From the NCBI GenBank assembly GCA_036481345.1, contig JAZGHU010000012.1:1-37689 (forward strand): 37,689 nt of DNA. The letters are read 5' to 3'. Source of the DNA: JAAOYC01 sp036481345 (lineage in GTDB: Archaea > Nanobdellota > Nanobdellia > Woesearchaeales > WJKL01). The position numbers and the translations under genes were made by a program. Positions 14,614-23,236 of the stretch are shown here, piece after piece. The stretch's first letter is position 1; the number at the start of each line of letters is the position of its first letter. Below the pieces are notes generated by a model, which was not told the origin of the DNA, made no database searches, and saw only the letters and a program-made list of their open reading frames with translations.

Positions 14614-15316
14614 TTATGATTTTGTAAGAAAAGCCTTGAAGATAGATGAGATGGAACCTTGTAAGAAGAAATTATATTTAAATGAATTAGGTAAATTAGG
14701 TTCTACTAAGTCTGAGAAGGATTGTAAAGAAATAATAACAGGAGAATTTACTAAATATGATCAATGCCTTGCTAGTCTTAGAGGGGAAGGCAATATCTAT
14801 GATGATGAACGTCTAAAAGAAGTGATGAGGTCTCGTACAGTACATCTTACAGAAAAAGAAGCAGAGATAAGACGTACTGCAGCAAAAGATATTTTGGACA
14901 TTATTCAGATTGGTCCTGAAGCTTTTGATGCTCTGGAATCAATTGTAGATAATACATCTTATCTGAGCAAACTGCCAAAGGAAGATGATGAGGAAAAAAT
15001 AATCTATGATGTCAAGGAAAAAGAAGGCAATCGTATAGAAGTGCTTTGTTCTCCAGAACTTATCTGTGCAATGGATAAGTTTGATGATTGGTTAGAAGCT
15101 TTTAAAGAGCACTATAATGAAGCTATTGAAGGCAATTTTGATTATTCTCCTTATAATAATGTACAATTAGTTGGAATGCATATTCCTTCAGAAGAACCAA
15201 GAGTAGATTTTAGAGTTGATTGGTCTAAACATGAATTGGATTTTAGATTTACTGATGAAGATTCAAAAGATATTATTTATGATTTTATAGAAAGGATAAG
15301 AGAAAATGATAGCTAA
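14606..15316 (+). CDS. Unrecognised acidic protein, fourth gene of orphan operon
   Basis: A 236-residue acidic soluble protein. Its N-terminal half is helical and charged (VHLTEKEAEIRRTAAKDILD), the C-terminal part has probable strands (NRIEVLCSPELICAMDKF, then VDFRVDWSKHELDFRF). GGAAAATGAATG overlaps the previous stop; the 3' end overlaps the GH15 gene by 11 nt. No motif or family recognised. Its position fixes the orphan operon directly onto carbohydrate genes, although that may reflect genome compactness rather than a shared job. Confidence 0.7.
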   Translation: MNDYDFVRKALKIDEMEPCKKKLYLNELGKLGSTKSEKDCKEIITGEFTKYDQCLASLRGEGNIYDDERLKEVMRSRTVHLTEKEAEIRRTAAKDILDIIQIGPEAFDALESIVDNTSYLSKLPKEDDEEKIIYDVKEKEGNRIEVLCSPELICAMDKFDDWLEAFKEHYNEAIEGNFDYSPYNNVQLVGMHIPSEEPRVDFRVDWSKHELDFRFTDEDSKDIIYDFIERIRENDS

Positions 15317-16301
15317 ATCAATACAAATCTTGAGAAAATTGCAAGCTCCTACTGGTTTGATGATGGCATCACAGGCAGGAGTTACAACTGGTTATAATAG
15401 GGCTTGGCTTCGTGATAATGTTTATGAAGCTCTTGGATTTGAAGCTGTTAAAGATAAAAAAAATGTTATTAAAATCTATAGATGTTTATTAGATATTTTT
15501 CTTAAGCATGAAGAGAAGATTGATTGGGCTATAAGAGAAAAGCCCGATGAGAAATTTAAGTATATTCATGCAAGATATGATCCTCATACTTTTGAAGAGA
15601 TTTATGAGGATTGGGGCAACAAGCAGAATGATGCTGTTGGTGCTGTTCTTTTTAAGATTGGAGAGTTAGAAGAAAAAGGAATTAAAGTTATTAGAAATAG
15701 TAAAGATCTTCGTATATTACAGAAATTAGTTTGGTATTTGGAATCAATTGAGTATTGGCATGATGAAGATAATGGGGTTTGGGAAGAGAATGAAGAAGTT
15801 CATGCTAGCTCTGTTGGAGCATGTGTTGCTGGATTGAAGAAAATAAGTAAAATTGTCGATGTTTCTAAAGAGTTGATTGAGAAAGGGCAGGAAACTTTGA
15901 ATAGATTATTGCCAAGGGAGTCATTGACAAAAGAAACAGATCTTGCTTTGCTTTCGTTGATTTATCCTTATGATATTGTCAATGCAAAACAAAAAAAATT
16001 GATATTAAAGAATGTTGAAGAACAGTTAGTAAGAGAAAGAGGAGTTATCAGATATCATAATGATGCTTATTATAATGAAAATGGAGAAGCTGAGTGGACA
16101 ATGGGTCTGCCTTGGCTTGCAATAATCTATAAACAATTGAATAAGCCTGCACAATATGCAAAATATATGAGAAAATCAGTTGAAGTTATGAATGACCAAA
16201 ATGAAATGCCTGAATTGTATTTTGCAAATTCTCAAAGATTTAATGAAAACAGCCCTTTGGGATGGAGTCAAGCTTTATTCTTAGTTGCGAGGATGAACTG
16301 A
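15306..16301 (+). CDS. GH15-type glucoamylase-like glycoside hydrolase
   Basis: A 331-residue alpha/alpha-barrel enzyme of GH15 type, shorter than bacterial and archaeal GH15 enzymes (usually 600 or more) because the N-terminal beta-sandwich is missing. Visible: GYNRAWLRDNVYEALGF (substrate-site WxRD), DWGNKQNDAVGAVLFKI, GVWEENEEVHASSVGACVAGL with the likely catalytic acid Glu, EWTMGLPWLAIIYKQ and the C-terminal SPLGWSQALFLVA. GH15 enzymes release glucose from alpha-glucans; phosphorylase-kinase alpha subunits have the same fold. There is no signal peptide, so it should act on an internal glucan. It overlaps the orphan operon and is followed two bases later by GT2. Confidence 0.85.
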   Translation: MIAKSIQILRKLQAPTGLMMASQAGVTTGYNRAWLRDNVYEALGFEAVKDKKNVIKIYRCLLDIFLKHEEKIDWAIREKPDEKFKYIHARYDPHTFEEIYEDWGNKQNDAVGAVLFKIGELEEKGIKVIRNSKDLRILQKLVWYLESIEYWHDEDNGVWEENEEVHASSVGACVAGLKKISKIVDVSKELIEKGQETLNRLLPRESLTKETDLALLSLIYPYDIVNAKQKKLILKNVEEQLVRERGVIRYHNDAYYNENGEAEWTMGLPWLAIIYKQLNKPAQYAKYMRKSVEVMNDQNEMPELYFANSQRFNENSPLGWSQALFLVARMN

Positions 16302-16302
16302 A

Positions 16303-16971
16303 ATGAAACATTTTTCAGTTATTATTCCGGCATATAATGAAGAATCTTTGATTGAAAAAACTTTACTTTCAGTTAAGGAACAAGATTATCCTAATTTAGA
16401 GATGATTGTAGTAGATAATGATAGTAATGATTCGACTAGTGAAATTGCTAAGGATTATGCAGATTTGGTTTTGACTTATGGAATGGAACATAATGTTTGT
16501 GCAGTTCGAAATTTTGGAGCAAAAAATTCAAATGGAGAATATATTGCTTTTATTGATGCAGATTCTTGTTTAAGTTCTAATGCTATCAGTAATGCAGCGA
16601 AATATTTGGATGAACAGTATGCAGGAGGAACTTGCAAATTGATTCCTCCAGAAGATAAGTTGATTGCCAAACTTCAGACAGGAATATTAAATAATTGGGC
16701 AAGGTTTATTGCTCCACAATATACACCTTTTATTTATACCACAAAAGAAAATTTTGATGAAGTTGGAGGATGGAATGAAAATTTAGAGTTAGGAAATGAA
16801 TTAGATTTCCAAAGAAATTTATCAAAATTAGGAAAATTGAAATTTGATTTGGAATCTTATATTACAACTTCTCCAAGAAGATATCAAGAAGAAGGTTATA
16901 TGAAAACATCTTTTTTAGGAGTTTTAGGTTATTTTGGATTTAAGATAAAATGGAGGAATATTAGAAAATGA
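16303..16971 (+). CDS. Family 2 glycosyltransferase
   Basis: A 222-residue inverting GT-A glycosyltransferase. It begins FSVIIPAYNEESLIEKTLLS, with IVVDNDSNDSTSEIA binding the nucleotide and FIDADS as the DxD-type metal site; GGWNENLELGNELDF corresponds to the acceptor-site ED motif. No strong membrane helices are seen, although the last 25 residues are hydrophobic and basic and may touch the membrane. Donor and acceptor sugars are unknown. It begins two bases after the GH15 stop and overlaps the PHP gene by four bases (ATGA). Confidence 0.9.
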   Translation: MKHFSVIIPAYNEESLIEKTLLSVKEQDYPNLEMIVVDNDSNDSTSEIAKDYADLVLTYGMEHNVCAVRNFGAKNSNGEYIAFIDADSCLSSNAISNAAKYLDEQYAGGTCKLIPPEDKLIAKLQTGILNNWARFIAPQYTPFIYTTKENFDEVGGWNENLELGNELDFQRNLSKLGKLKFDLESYITTSPRRYQEEGYMKTSFLGVLGYFGFKIKWRNIRK

Positions 16972-17852
16972 AACCCTCTGAACTTTTTAAATCTGTGAAA
17001 GATTATCTGAAAGAAGTTTATTTTTCTAAATCAAAAGAAATTCCAGATGGGATTCAAGCTGATTTACATGTTCATCCTTATATTACTGATAAAGAATCTT
17101 TAGAACATACTTTACAAGTTATGGATGAGAATGGATTAGATTTAATTGCTTTAACAACACATGGAAAAGGAGGAAGATATGAACATGATTTTTGGAGAGT
17201 TAAGGAATTAGCTAAAGCAGAGTGTGATGTTGAAGATAAAGGGAGATTATTTACTGTAAATTATAATGGCAAGGAACTTAATTTTATTCCTGGATATGAG
17301 ATGTATGTTACTTTAGAAGGAGTTAAAGGAAGGATTGATATGGTTAGTCTGATGTCTGAAGAAGGGTTTGTATCAGAAGTTGAAGTTGGAATGAATTTTA
17401 AAGATTATCAGAAAATTAGTGATAAGTATGATGCAGTTTTGACTGCAGCACATCCTTATACAATATGGGATCCTTGGCCATTGCCTTTTAGATTAGCAAA
17501 AGAAGAAGAAAGAAATGTTATCAAGGAAAAAATATTTTCAGAAGTTGATTCTGTTGATTTAGTTGCAACAAATGCTTTATGGATGCATATTAGTGATAGT
17601 TTAGTAGAAGAAGATTATGAAAAACCACTAACAAATTCTGATGTTCATGGAAAAAACAGATATGCAAGACAGAAAATGGGATGCAGCAGAAATATCTTTA
17701 GAGAATTAGACTTTAATAGTGATAAAAATTTAAGAAAAACACTAATTACAAGTTTAAATTCAGGAGATTTTGAAAATTATCATAATCATTTAAGTCCTAT
17801 GCAATTCTTTGTACAATTATGTATGGGAAAAAAGCCAATAGGTTTTCCTTAG
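16968..17852 (+). CDS. PHP-domain metal-dependent phosphoesterase
   Basis: A 294-residue PHP-fold protein. Metal-binding motifs appear in order: ADLHVHP (31-37), ALTTHGKGG, GYEMYVT, the AAHPYT motif, and LTNSDVHG near residue 223. The family hydrolyses phosphate esters with a trinuclear metal centre; members include histidinol phosphatase and nucleotide-phosphate phosphatases. No polymerase or other domain is attached. Position behind GH15 and GT2 hints at a sugar-phosphate or nucleotide-sugar-derived substrate, without proof. The 3' end overlaps the converging debranching-enzyme gene by four bases. Confidence 0.85.
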   Translation: MKPSELFKSVKDYLKEVYFSKSKEIPDGIQADLHVHPYITDKESLEHTLQVMDENGLDLIALTTHGKGGRYEHDFWRVKELAKAECDVEDKGRLFTVNYNGKELNFIPGYEMYVTLEGVKGRIDMVSLMSEEGFVSEVEVGMNFKDYQKISDKYDAVLTAAHPYTIWDPWPLPFRLAKEEERNVIKEKIFSEVDSVDLVATNALWMHISDSLVEEDYEKPLTNSDVHGKNRYARQKMGCSRNIFRELDFNSDKNLRKTLITSLNSGDFENYHNHLSPMQFFVQLCMGKKPIGFP

Positions 17853-19603
17853 AGTTCTTCAATCAGTTCTACAAACATTGCATTAGACCAAGCTTGAGCA
17901 AAACAACCTTGTGATTCTAATCTTGATGCTGAAGATATTTCTGCATGGTGGCCGAGTGCTCCTGATGTTAGGATTTCTTTTACAGATGCTTGAGTAATTT
18001 TGTCAATATAGGATCTGAATTTTAATTTGTTTGTTCTTTTTAATACTAATGCTGCTAAATTATTGATCCAGAACCAAGAATCTCCACGGTGATAGCTTTG
18101 GTTGGATTCTCCTGTATAATCATTGCAGAACAAAGGATTGGACTTGTCTATTGTTGATAATCCTCCATATTTGAGCCAAAGTTTTGGAAGTATATTCTTA
18201 AAGCATAATGTCCATTCTGATTTAGACAGCAGTTCTGGATATATGTATGCTGCAATAAATATATTTGGACGGATTGTGAAGTCTTTTAGTCCGTCTGCAA
18301 GAATCTTTCCATTCCAGAATCTTTCTTTTACTAAAATTCTTAATCCTCTTTCTTGATCAATATATTTTTCATCTTTTGTAAGCTGATAAGCAAGCTTTAG
18401 CATGTTTAGGAATAAAGCTTGGATCTCAATCCTAAATCCTGCTCTTGTATCTTTATCCCATACTGTGTCCATCCATGTTGATTTTGATTCATTGTAGACT
18501 AAACTGTCTGCCATATAATTTTCATTTATGAATTTTATTGCTGCTGTTAATTTCTTCTTTATGACTTCTTTGTCTTTAGAAGAGAATAGTTCTAAACAGT
18601 CAGAAATTCTTTTGAATAACCATCCGATTGAATCTGCATTTGTAGATTCTGCTTTAGGCATATTAATGTTCAATAATCTTCCATTTTTTATTAGGTTGAG
18701 ATTTTTCAATAGAATTTCTTTAACTTCTCTATGTTGATGATTAAGCATCAAAGCTTTTAATGAAATAATCTCATCTCTGCTCCAGAATTGGAAGAACCAG
18801 GGCAATCCAGCAAACAGGCCCCTATTATTCTTTAAGTTTACAAGAAGTTTGTTTAAAGAATTAATACAGCATTTTTTTGCAATCCTTATTTCAGGATTTC
18901 TAGTTAATTTAGTATTGATTTTTGTGACATAGATTTTTTGATGTTCTTTTAATCTAGTCAGATTCTTATAAACATCATCAACTTCTTCTATTGCTCGCTT
19001 TCTTGATCTTGAGAAAGAAAATATAACTGTTTTAGCTTTTAGTTTTAATGCTCTAAATACATGTTTTTCAGATAAAGTGCCTCGAGCTTTGTCAGATCCA
19101 TAATCTCTTTTAACCCATTCTTCTATTTTTTCGTAATCTAAATTATCTGCTTTTATTGCTAAGAATAATTTAGTTGATCCATGTTTATAATCTATCATAA
19201 TCTTAGAATTTGATCTGGAGATCTTATATTCCCTTCCAAATTCAGGATTTGAGTAAGAAGATCTCATGTCAAGTATGAGTTCTATCTCTGCTGGCTGGTT
19301 TAATTCATAGACTAAAGCGTCATAACCATAAGGCATGAAAAAGGATTCTTGGATATTTTTTCTTTTTCTTTTTATTGAAGAGAATTCATTAACAATCTCT
19401 TGTACAGGAGAAGCATTAACTAAAGAGATATTTTCAATTATCTTATACATATCCTTGTCAAATAAAAATATCCCTTGATATCTTGAATGTGGATGAGAAG
19501 CAAGCATACAATAGCCTCCAAGCTTATTAGTCAGCAAAAAATTTGGATCTTGCTTTGTATTTTTAGCTACAATTGTCTTGTTTAACTTATGAATTATTTT
19601 CAT
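17849..19603 (-). CDS. Glycogen debranching enzyme-like amylo-1,6-glucosidase
   Basis: A 584-residue protein of the archaeal/bacterial GDE type. The N-terminal half (1-250) is the beta-sandwich substrate domain, opening NKLGGYCMLASHPHSRYQG, the usual GGY/S...NxRyhGLL-like region. The C-terminal (alpha/alpha)6 barrel has LPWFFQFWSRDEIISLKAL (catalytic-region WxRD), STNADSIGWLF, the acid STWMDTVWDK and QSYHRGDSWFWINNLAAL. Such enzymes remove alpha-1,6 branches of glycogen; some TIM-less versions debranch directly. It is the last gene of the leftward glycogen operon, 12 nt after GalT. Confidence 0.87.
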   Translation of the reverse strand: MKIIHKLNKTIVAKNTKQDPNFLLTNKLGGYCMLASHPHSRYQGIFLFDKDMYKIIENISLVNASPVQEIVNEFSSIKRKRKNIQESFFMPYGYDALVYELNQPAEIELILDMRSSYSNPEFGREYKISRSNSKIMIDYKHGSTKLFLAIKADNLDYEKIEEWVKRDYGSDKARGTLSEKHVFRALKLKAKTVIFSFSRSRKRAIEEVDDVYKNLTRLKEHQKIYVTKINTKLTRNPEIRIAKKCCINSLNKLLVNLKNNRGLFAGLPWFFQFWSRDEIISLKALMLNHQHREVKEILLKNLNLIKNGRLLNINMPKAESTNADSIGWLFKRISDCLELFSSKDKEVIKKKLTAAIKFINENYMADSLVYNESKSTWMDTVWDKDTRAGFRIEIQALFLNMLKLAYQLTKDEKYIDQERGLRILVKERFWNGKILADGLKDFTIRPNIFIAAYIYPELLSKSEWTLCFKNILPKLWLKYGGLSTIDKSNPLFCNDYTGESNQSYHRGDSWFWINNLAALVLKRTNKLKFRSYIDKITQASVKEILTSGALGHHAEISSASRLESQGCFAQAWSNAMFVELIEEL

Positions 19604-19615
19604 CTTACAGTTTCT

Positions 19616-20563
19616 TTATTGTTTTTCTCCTCTGTAATATTCTGCAGCTGCTTCTGGAGATACAGAATTTATAATATCATCTGTTAAAAGTTCAAATCCA
19701 GCCCATGTTGCCAATCTTGGAGTTACTTCTATATGGAAATGCAGATCTTCACTGTCTGGAGAATAGAATAATTCCATATTGTAAGGAGAATTCAATTTTT
19801 TTAATTTAGTAAGTATTAATTTCATTATTTCAGCTAAATCTTTTAGCCTGTCTTCACTTAAGTCTGTGATATTCTTTAGATGCTCTTTTGGAAATATCCA
19901 AATTTCGAAATGGAATCTTGATGCATAAGGGGTGAATGCTACAAATGAAGAATTTTCATAACATCTTCTGTCAGAATCTTTTTCTATCTCAAGAATCTCA
20001 CAGTAAGGACATTGATCATATTTATTTACTGCATTAATCTTGTCTTTTACTAGATTTGGCCATTTATTGTATGCAATAATCTGAGAATGTGAATGGACTA
20101 AAGAAGTTCCTCCTTCTTTTCCATGATTTTTGAATACACAAACATAAGAGACGTTTTCTTTTTGAGACAAATCTCTGATTCTGTTAGCATATGTTTCTAA
20201 AACCATCTTGATCTGAGTTTTGGTTAGATCCCATAATTGTTTTTTGTGGTCATTAGTCTCTACAAGAACTTCATGATAACCATAAGCTGAGGCAAATGTG
20301 AAATAATTATTGTGGGTTTCAATCTGTGGATTGCCTTCTAGATCTACTGCTGCAAATTTATTAGGAAACCATCTTAATTTCCATTGTTTTTTTGTTCCTA
20401 TCCTTCCAATTTCAGAGGGAGTAAGATTTTCATTTCCAGGACAGAAGAAACAAATGCCTTCTTTTACCTTTTCTTGGACTTTTTTAAACTCCTTCGGTCG
20501 TTTGCTTCTTGCTGAAGATACAATTACATATCTATCTAAGATGTAATCTTTTCTAAGCTCCAT
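19616..20563 (-). CDS. Galactose-1-phosphate uridylyltransferase-like enzyme
   Basis: A 315-residue GalT-type HIT-superfamily nucleotidyltransferase. Cys38 and Cys41 in CFFCPGNE form part of the zinc site; NHGKEGGTSLVHSHSQ contains the active-site His-Ser-His-Ser-Gln, with the second His (159) as the nucleophile that carries UMP. The usual sequence is HPHxQ; here Pro is replaced by Ser. A second CxxC (CPYC) starts the C-terminal half, and DLHFHIEVTPR repeats the His pair. GalT exchanges UMP between UDP-glucose and galactose 1-phosphate, but members in glycogen operons may use other nucleotides, for instance ADP-glucose phosphorylase-like activity. Its ATG overlaps the glycogen synthase stop (TAATG). 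Confidence 0.85.
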   Translation of the reverse strand: MELRKDYILDRYVIVSSARSKRPKEFKKVQEKVKEGICFFCPGNENLTPSEIGRIGTKKQWKLRWFPNKFAAVDLEGNPQIETHNNYFTFASAYGYHEVLVETNDHKKQLWDLTKTQIKMVLETYANRIRDLSQKENVSYVCVFKNHGKEGGTSLVHSHSQIIAYNKWPNLVKDKINAVNKYDQCPYCEILEIEKDSDRRCYENSSFVAFTPYASRFHFEIWIFPKEHLKNITDLSEDRLKDLAEIMKLILTKLKKLNSPYNMELFYSPDSEDLHFHIEVTPRLATWAGFELLTDDIINSVSPEAAAEYYRGEKQ

Positions 20564-22377
20564 TATTTTTCACCGTACTTTTTATCTATTGCCTTGTTAT
20601 GTGCTAAGATGTAATTAATGACAAGACGTTTCCAGTCTGCTTTTTCTGCAAGCTTCTTTGCTTCTATCTTGTTTTTAACACGGCCTTGTCTTGTAAAGCG
20701 TGTAAACTTATGCATGAAATTAGTCAATTCATTGATTATTCCATCATCTTTTTTATCCATTCTTTTTAAGACAAAGATTCCAGGATGTCTTTTTTGTTTT
20801 TTCTTCATTATATATTTTCCAAAGCCAGCAAGATCAGTTGTTACTGATGATACACCGAGAGCAGCTGCTTCTAAAGGAGTATAACCCCATGGTTCGTAGA
20901 ATGAAGGGAATACACCTAGGTGGCCTGCTTGCATTGATTCATAATATGTTAGATCCAACAGTCCATCTGCTCCAGTCAAATAGATTGGATAGAATATTAC
21001 TTTTACTTTGTCATCTTCTTTATTATCTAATCCTGTTTTTAACATCAAATCAACTATTTGATCTCCATATTGCTGAAGATCATGGGTTATCAATGGAGGG
21101 GTTCCTTTTTTCTTGAACTTCATCAATTTTCTTTTTGTGTCTTCTAAGAAAGATTCTGGGAAAATGTTTTCTTGAGTTAATTTTTCTTTTGAAGCAATTG
21201 TGTAGAGGATATTTCTTTTTATTTGATTGATATCTTCATCTAATCCATCTCTCATGTCATTGAATAATGTTTTGTTGTCTAGGATATCTAGTTTAATGCC
21301 TCTAATTGCTGTTGGAACCCAAATAAAAGCTATGACTGTTTTTGGACTTTTCATCTCTTTCATCTTTTCATTTAGTTTAGCAAGAGATTTAATGAAAATA
21401 TCAATACCTTTGTTTTTTAATTCATATCTTCCTGCTAGGAAAAAGAAAAGAGTATTCTTTATATTAAATTGATAATATGGGAAGAAGTAATACATTATAA
21501 ACTGTCTTACTTGATCCCTGTGGACGCGATGTTCTATTGATGCTTCTTCAAATGTTGGGAATCTATCATTATCTAATCCATTTGGAAGGATTTTGTGGGG
21601 CTTGATACCTAGAACATATGATGCTTCTAGTCCTGTGATATCACTTACTGTTGTGAAGACATCAGCATTGTTGGCAGAGGCTTTTTCTATCATATGCTTG
21701 CCTTCTGTGTGATAATTATAAGCTTCCTTATCAATATCCATCAGTTGAAGATTGCATTTATTTTCTCCCTTTGGCTTGCAAAATAGATCAATGTTTGCAC
21801 TAGCTAATGCACGGCCCATAACAGTTGCATGGGTTGTGAATACTGTTGCAACATTTGCATTGTTCTTTTTTAGATATAATAGGCCAGGGCCTGCTAACCA
21901 TTCATGGAATTGAGCAACTACTTTTTTATTATAGACTTGAGATAATTTTTCTATTACCATGCCTGCTGCATAGCTCCATACAATCGGTTCATTATATTCA
22001 ACACTATTTGAATTCATAGAATCGACTTTGAAAGTATTCCATAATTCTTTTTTTATCTCATCTGTCTTAAATCTGAAATTTGCAAAGTCAATCAAGATTA
22101 CCTTAGGGGTTCCTTTGATAAGCCATTTTCCAAAGTGGAGCACTATGCCCTGTGCTTCAAGATCCTTGCACACATCTTTGCATTCTTTTGGAGCTGGTTC
22201 TTCTTCAAAGCTGCCAATTGTTTTTTCTGCAAAATAAGGCCCAATACAATTGTATTTCTCCCTATAAAATCTCTTCATCTGGCTTACTTTTGAAGATATA
22301 ACTGTCCATATCCCTCCTACTTTGTTGCAAACTTCCCATGATACCTCAAATACAATTTCAGATTTTGCTTTTGCCAT
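20563..22377 (-). CDS. Glycogen synthase, GT3 (eukaryote-like) family
   Basis: A 604-residue synthase that adds glucose from a nucleotide donor to glycogen. The N-terminus FEVSWEVCNKVGGIWTVISS is the GT3 signature of animal and fungal GYS, containing the KVGGI donor loop. Further signatures are VVAQFHEWLAGPGLLYLKK, FTTHATVMGRALAS, DVFTTVSDITGLEA, PNGLDNDRFPTFEE, LAGRYELKNKGIDIFI and SFYEPWGYTPLEAAALG, holding the EPWGYTP catalytic/donor motif near the end. The regulatory N- and C-terminal phosphorylation tails of animal enzymes are absent. GGGG lies 9 nt before the ATG. GT3 enzymes in animals use UDP-glucose; GT5 enzymes of other archaea and bacteria use ADP-glucose, and no GT5 gene is present in this window. 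Confidence 0.95.
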   Translation of the reverse strand: MAKAKSEIVFEVSWEVCNKVGGIWTVISSKVSQMKRFYREKYNCIGPYFAEKTIGSFEEEPAPKECKDVCKDLEAQGIVLHFGKWLIKGTPKVILIDFANFRFKTDEIKKELWNTFKVDSMNSNSVEYNEPIVWSYAAGMVIEKLSQVYNKKVVAQFHEWLAGPGLLYLKKNNANVATVFTTHATVMGRALASANIDLFCKPKGENKCNLQLMDIDKEAYNYHTEGKHMIEKASANNADVFTTVSDITGLEASYVLGIKPHKILPNGLDNDRFPTFEEASIEHRVHRDQVRQFIMYYFFPYYQFNIKNTLFFFLAGRYELKNKGIDIFIKSLAKLNEKMKEMKSPKTVIAFIWVPTAIRGIKLDILDNKTLFNDMRDGLDEDINQIKRNILYTIASKEKLTQENIFPESFLEDTKRKLMKFKKKGTPPLITHDLQQYGDQIVDLMLKTGLDNKEDDKVKVIFYPIYLTGADGLLDLTYYESMQAGHLGVFPSFYEPWGYTPLEAAALGVSSVTTDLAGFGKYIMKKKQKRHPGIFVLKRMDKKDDGIINELTNFMHKFTRFTRQGRVKNKIEAKKLAEKADWKRLVINYILAHNKAIDKKYGEK

Positions 22378-22394
22378 TTTATATTACCCCTTTT

Positions 22395-22961
22395 TTAAAA
22401 TATAGCTGTAAGCACTAAGGCTATCAGCACCCCTAATATTACTCCAAAGATGAATTCTAACAGGCCGCATTTGAGTGTCTTATATGGGCAGTTTATGCCA
22501 TACTTTATCTCTTCTGGGCTCATCTGACTTAGCCTCTTTTTTGTTTTTGATCCTTCTTCCTTAAAGAACATATTGTGTAACCTGTTCTTTGCTGCATGTG
22601 CTTTATTCTTCACTGTCTGCACCTGCTTTCTAGCTATCTTTGGCCTGGCTGCTGGTTTTTTAGCAGTGGTTTTTATCTTTGTTGCTGTTTTTTTATCCAT
22701 GCCTTTCATAGTGTCCTTTTCTATTTTTTTTGCTATTTCTTTCTGGATTTGTTTTCGACTGTTTGCAGATAAGACTTTTGTAGCTAAGTCTTGATCTTTA
22801 ACAACCTCCTTTATCCAGCTATAGAAATCGTTCCTGCTTTCATTTACATGATGCTCGAATGTGTCTTCGGGCATCTTATCCAATGCTTTAGACAGCTCGA
22901 AAAGATTTTTGACTATAGTGCCGTCTTTAAGCAGGAAATAATTTTCCTCTTTTATTCCCAT
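22395..22961 (-). CDS. DUF5752-like protein with basic linker and C-terminal membrane helix
   Basis: A 188-residue protein from ATG 22961, chosen because GAGGTGA lies six bases before it; an in-frame GTG at 22970 would overlap that site. Residues 1-75 (YFLLKDGTIVKNLFELSKAL, then HHVNESRNDFYSWIKEVVKD) form a small domain shared with the next upstream gene and resembling DUF5752. Residues 85-140 are very rich in Lys, Ala and Thr. A hydrophobic helix ends the protein (about 166-188). An anchor that tethers the glycogen-synthesis machinery to the membrane is inference. It lies between the GYS gene (17-nt gap) and its paralogue. Confidence 0.75.
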   Translation of the reverse strand: MGIKEENYFLLKDGTIVKNLFELSKALDKMPEDTFEHHVNESRNDFYSWIKEVVKDQDLATKVLSANSRKQIQKEIAKKIEKDTMKGMDKKTATKIKTTAKKPAARPKIARKQVQTVKNKAHAAKNRLHNMFFKEEGSKTKKRLSQMSPEEIKYGINCPYKTLKCGLLEFIFGVILGVLIALVLTAIF

Positions 22962-22966
22962 GATTT

Positions 22967-23236
22967 TCACCTCTTTTTTCCTACTAAATGTTTTAATAAT
23001 GTAATTTGCATTTCTTTTCTATCTTGGATCTCAGAGAGTCTTGCTGCTAATCTATACTCCTTGAAAACATCTCTAATCCAATTGCTGAAGTCATTATTAT
23101 CTTCACTAATGTGATAATCCAGCTCTTCATCACTTAGATATTCCAATGCAAAAGCTAGTTCACGTACATCCTTTATTAAACCTCCTGTGCATAATGAAAA
23201 ATATTTTTTAGGATCAAGTCCTTTTTTTCTTGGCAT
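22967..23236 (-). CDS. Small DUF5752-like protein, soluble paralogue
   Basis: An 89-residue protein consisting only of the domain seen in its neighbour: YFSLCTGGLIKDVRELAFAL, YHISEDNNDFSNWIRDVFKE and YRLAARLSEIQDRKEMQ align with the other gene's YFLLKDGTIVKNLFELSKAL, HHVNESRNDFYSWIKEVVKD and QDLATKVLSANSRKQIQ. There is no membrane helix. GAGGTGA precedes the ATG; the 5' end overlaps the GH57 gene by 23 nt. Function unknown. The family tends to occur next to glycan enzymes in archaea, so a helper or scaffold for alpha-glucan metabolism is a fair guess. Confidence 0.75.
   Translation of the reverse strand: MPRKKGLDPKKYFSLCTGGLIKDVRELAFALEYLSDEELDYHISEDNNDFSNWIRDVFKEYRLAARLSEIQDRKEMQITLLKHLVGKKR

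Noticed and set aside
13417..15316. Integrated plasmid or phage remnant
   Set aside because: No integrase, replication or capsid gene, no direct repeats at the ends, and base composition like its neighbours; a tRNA attachment site is not adjacent.
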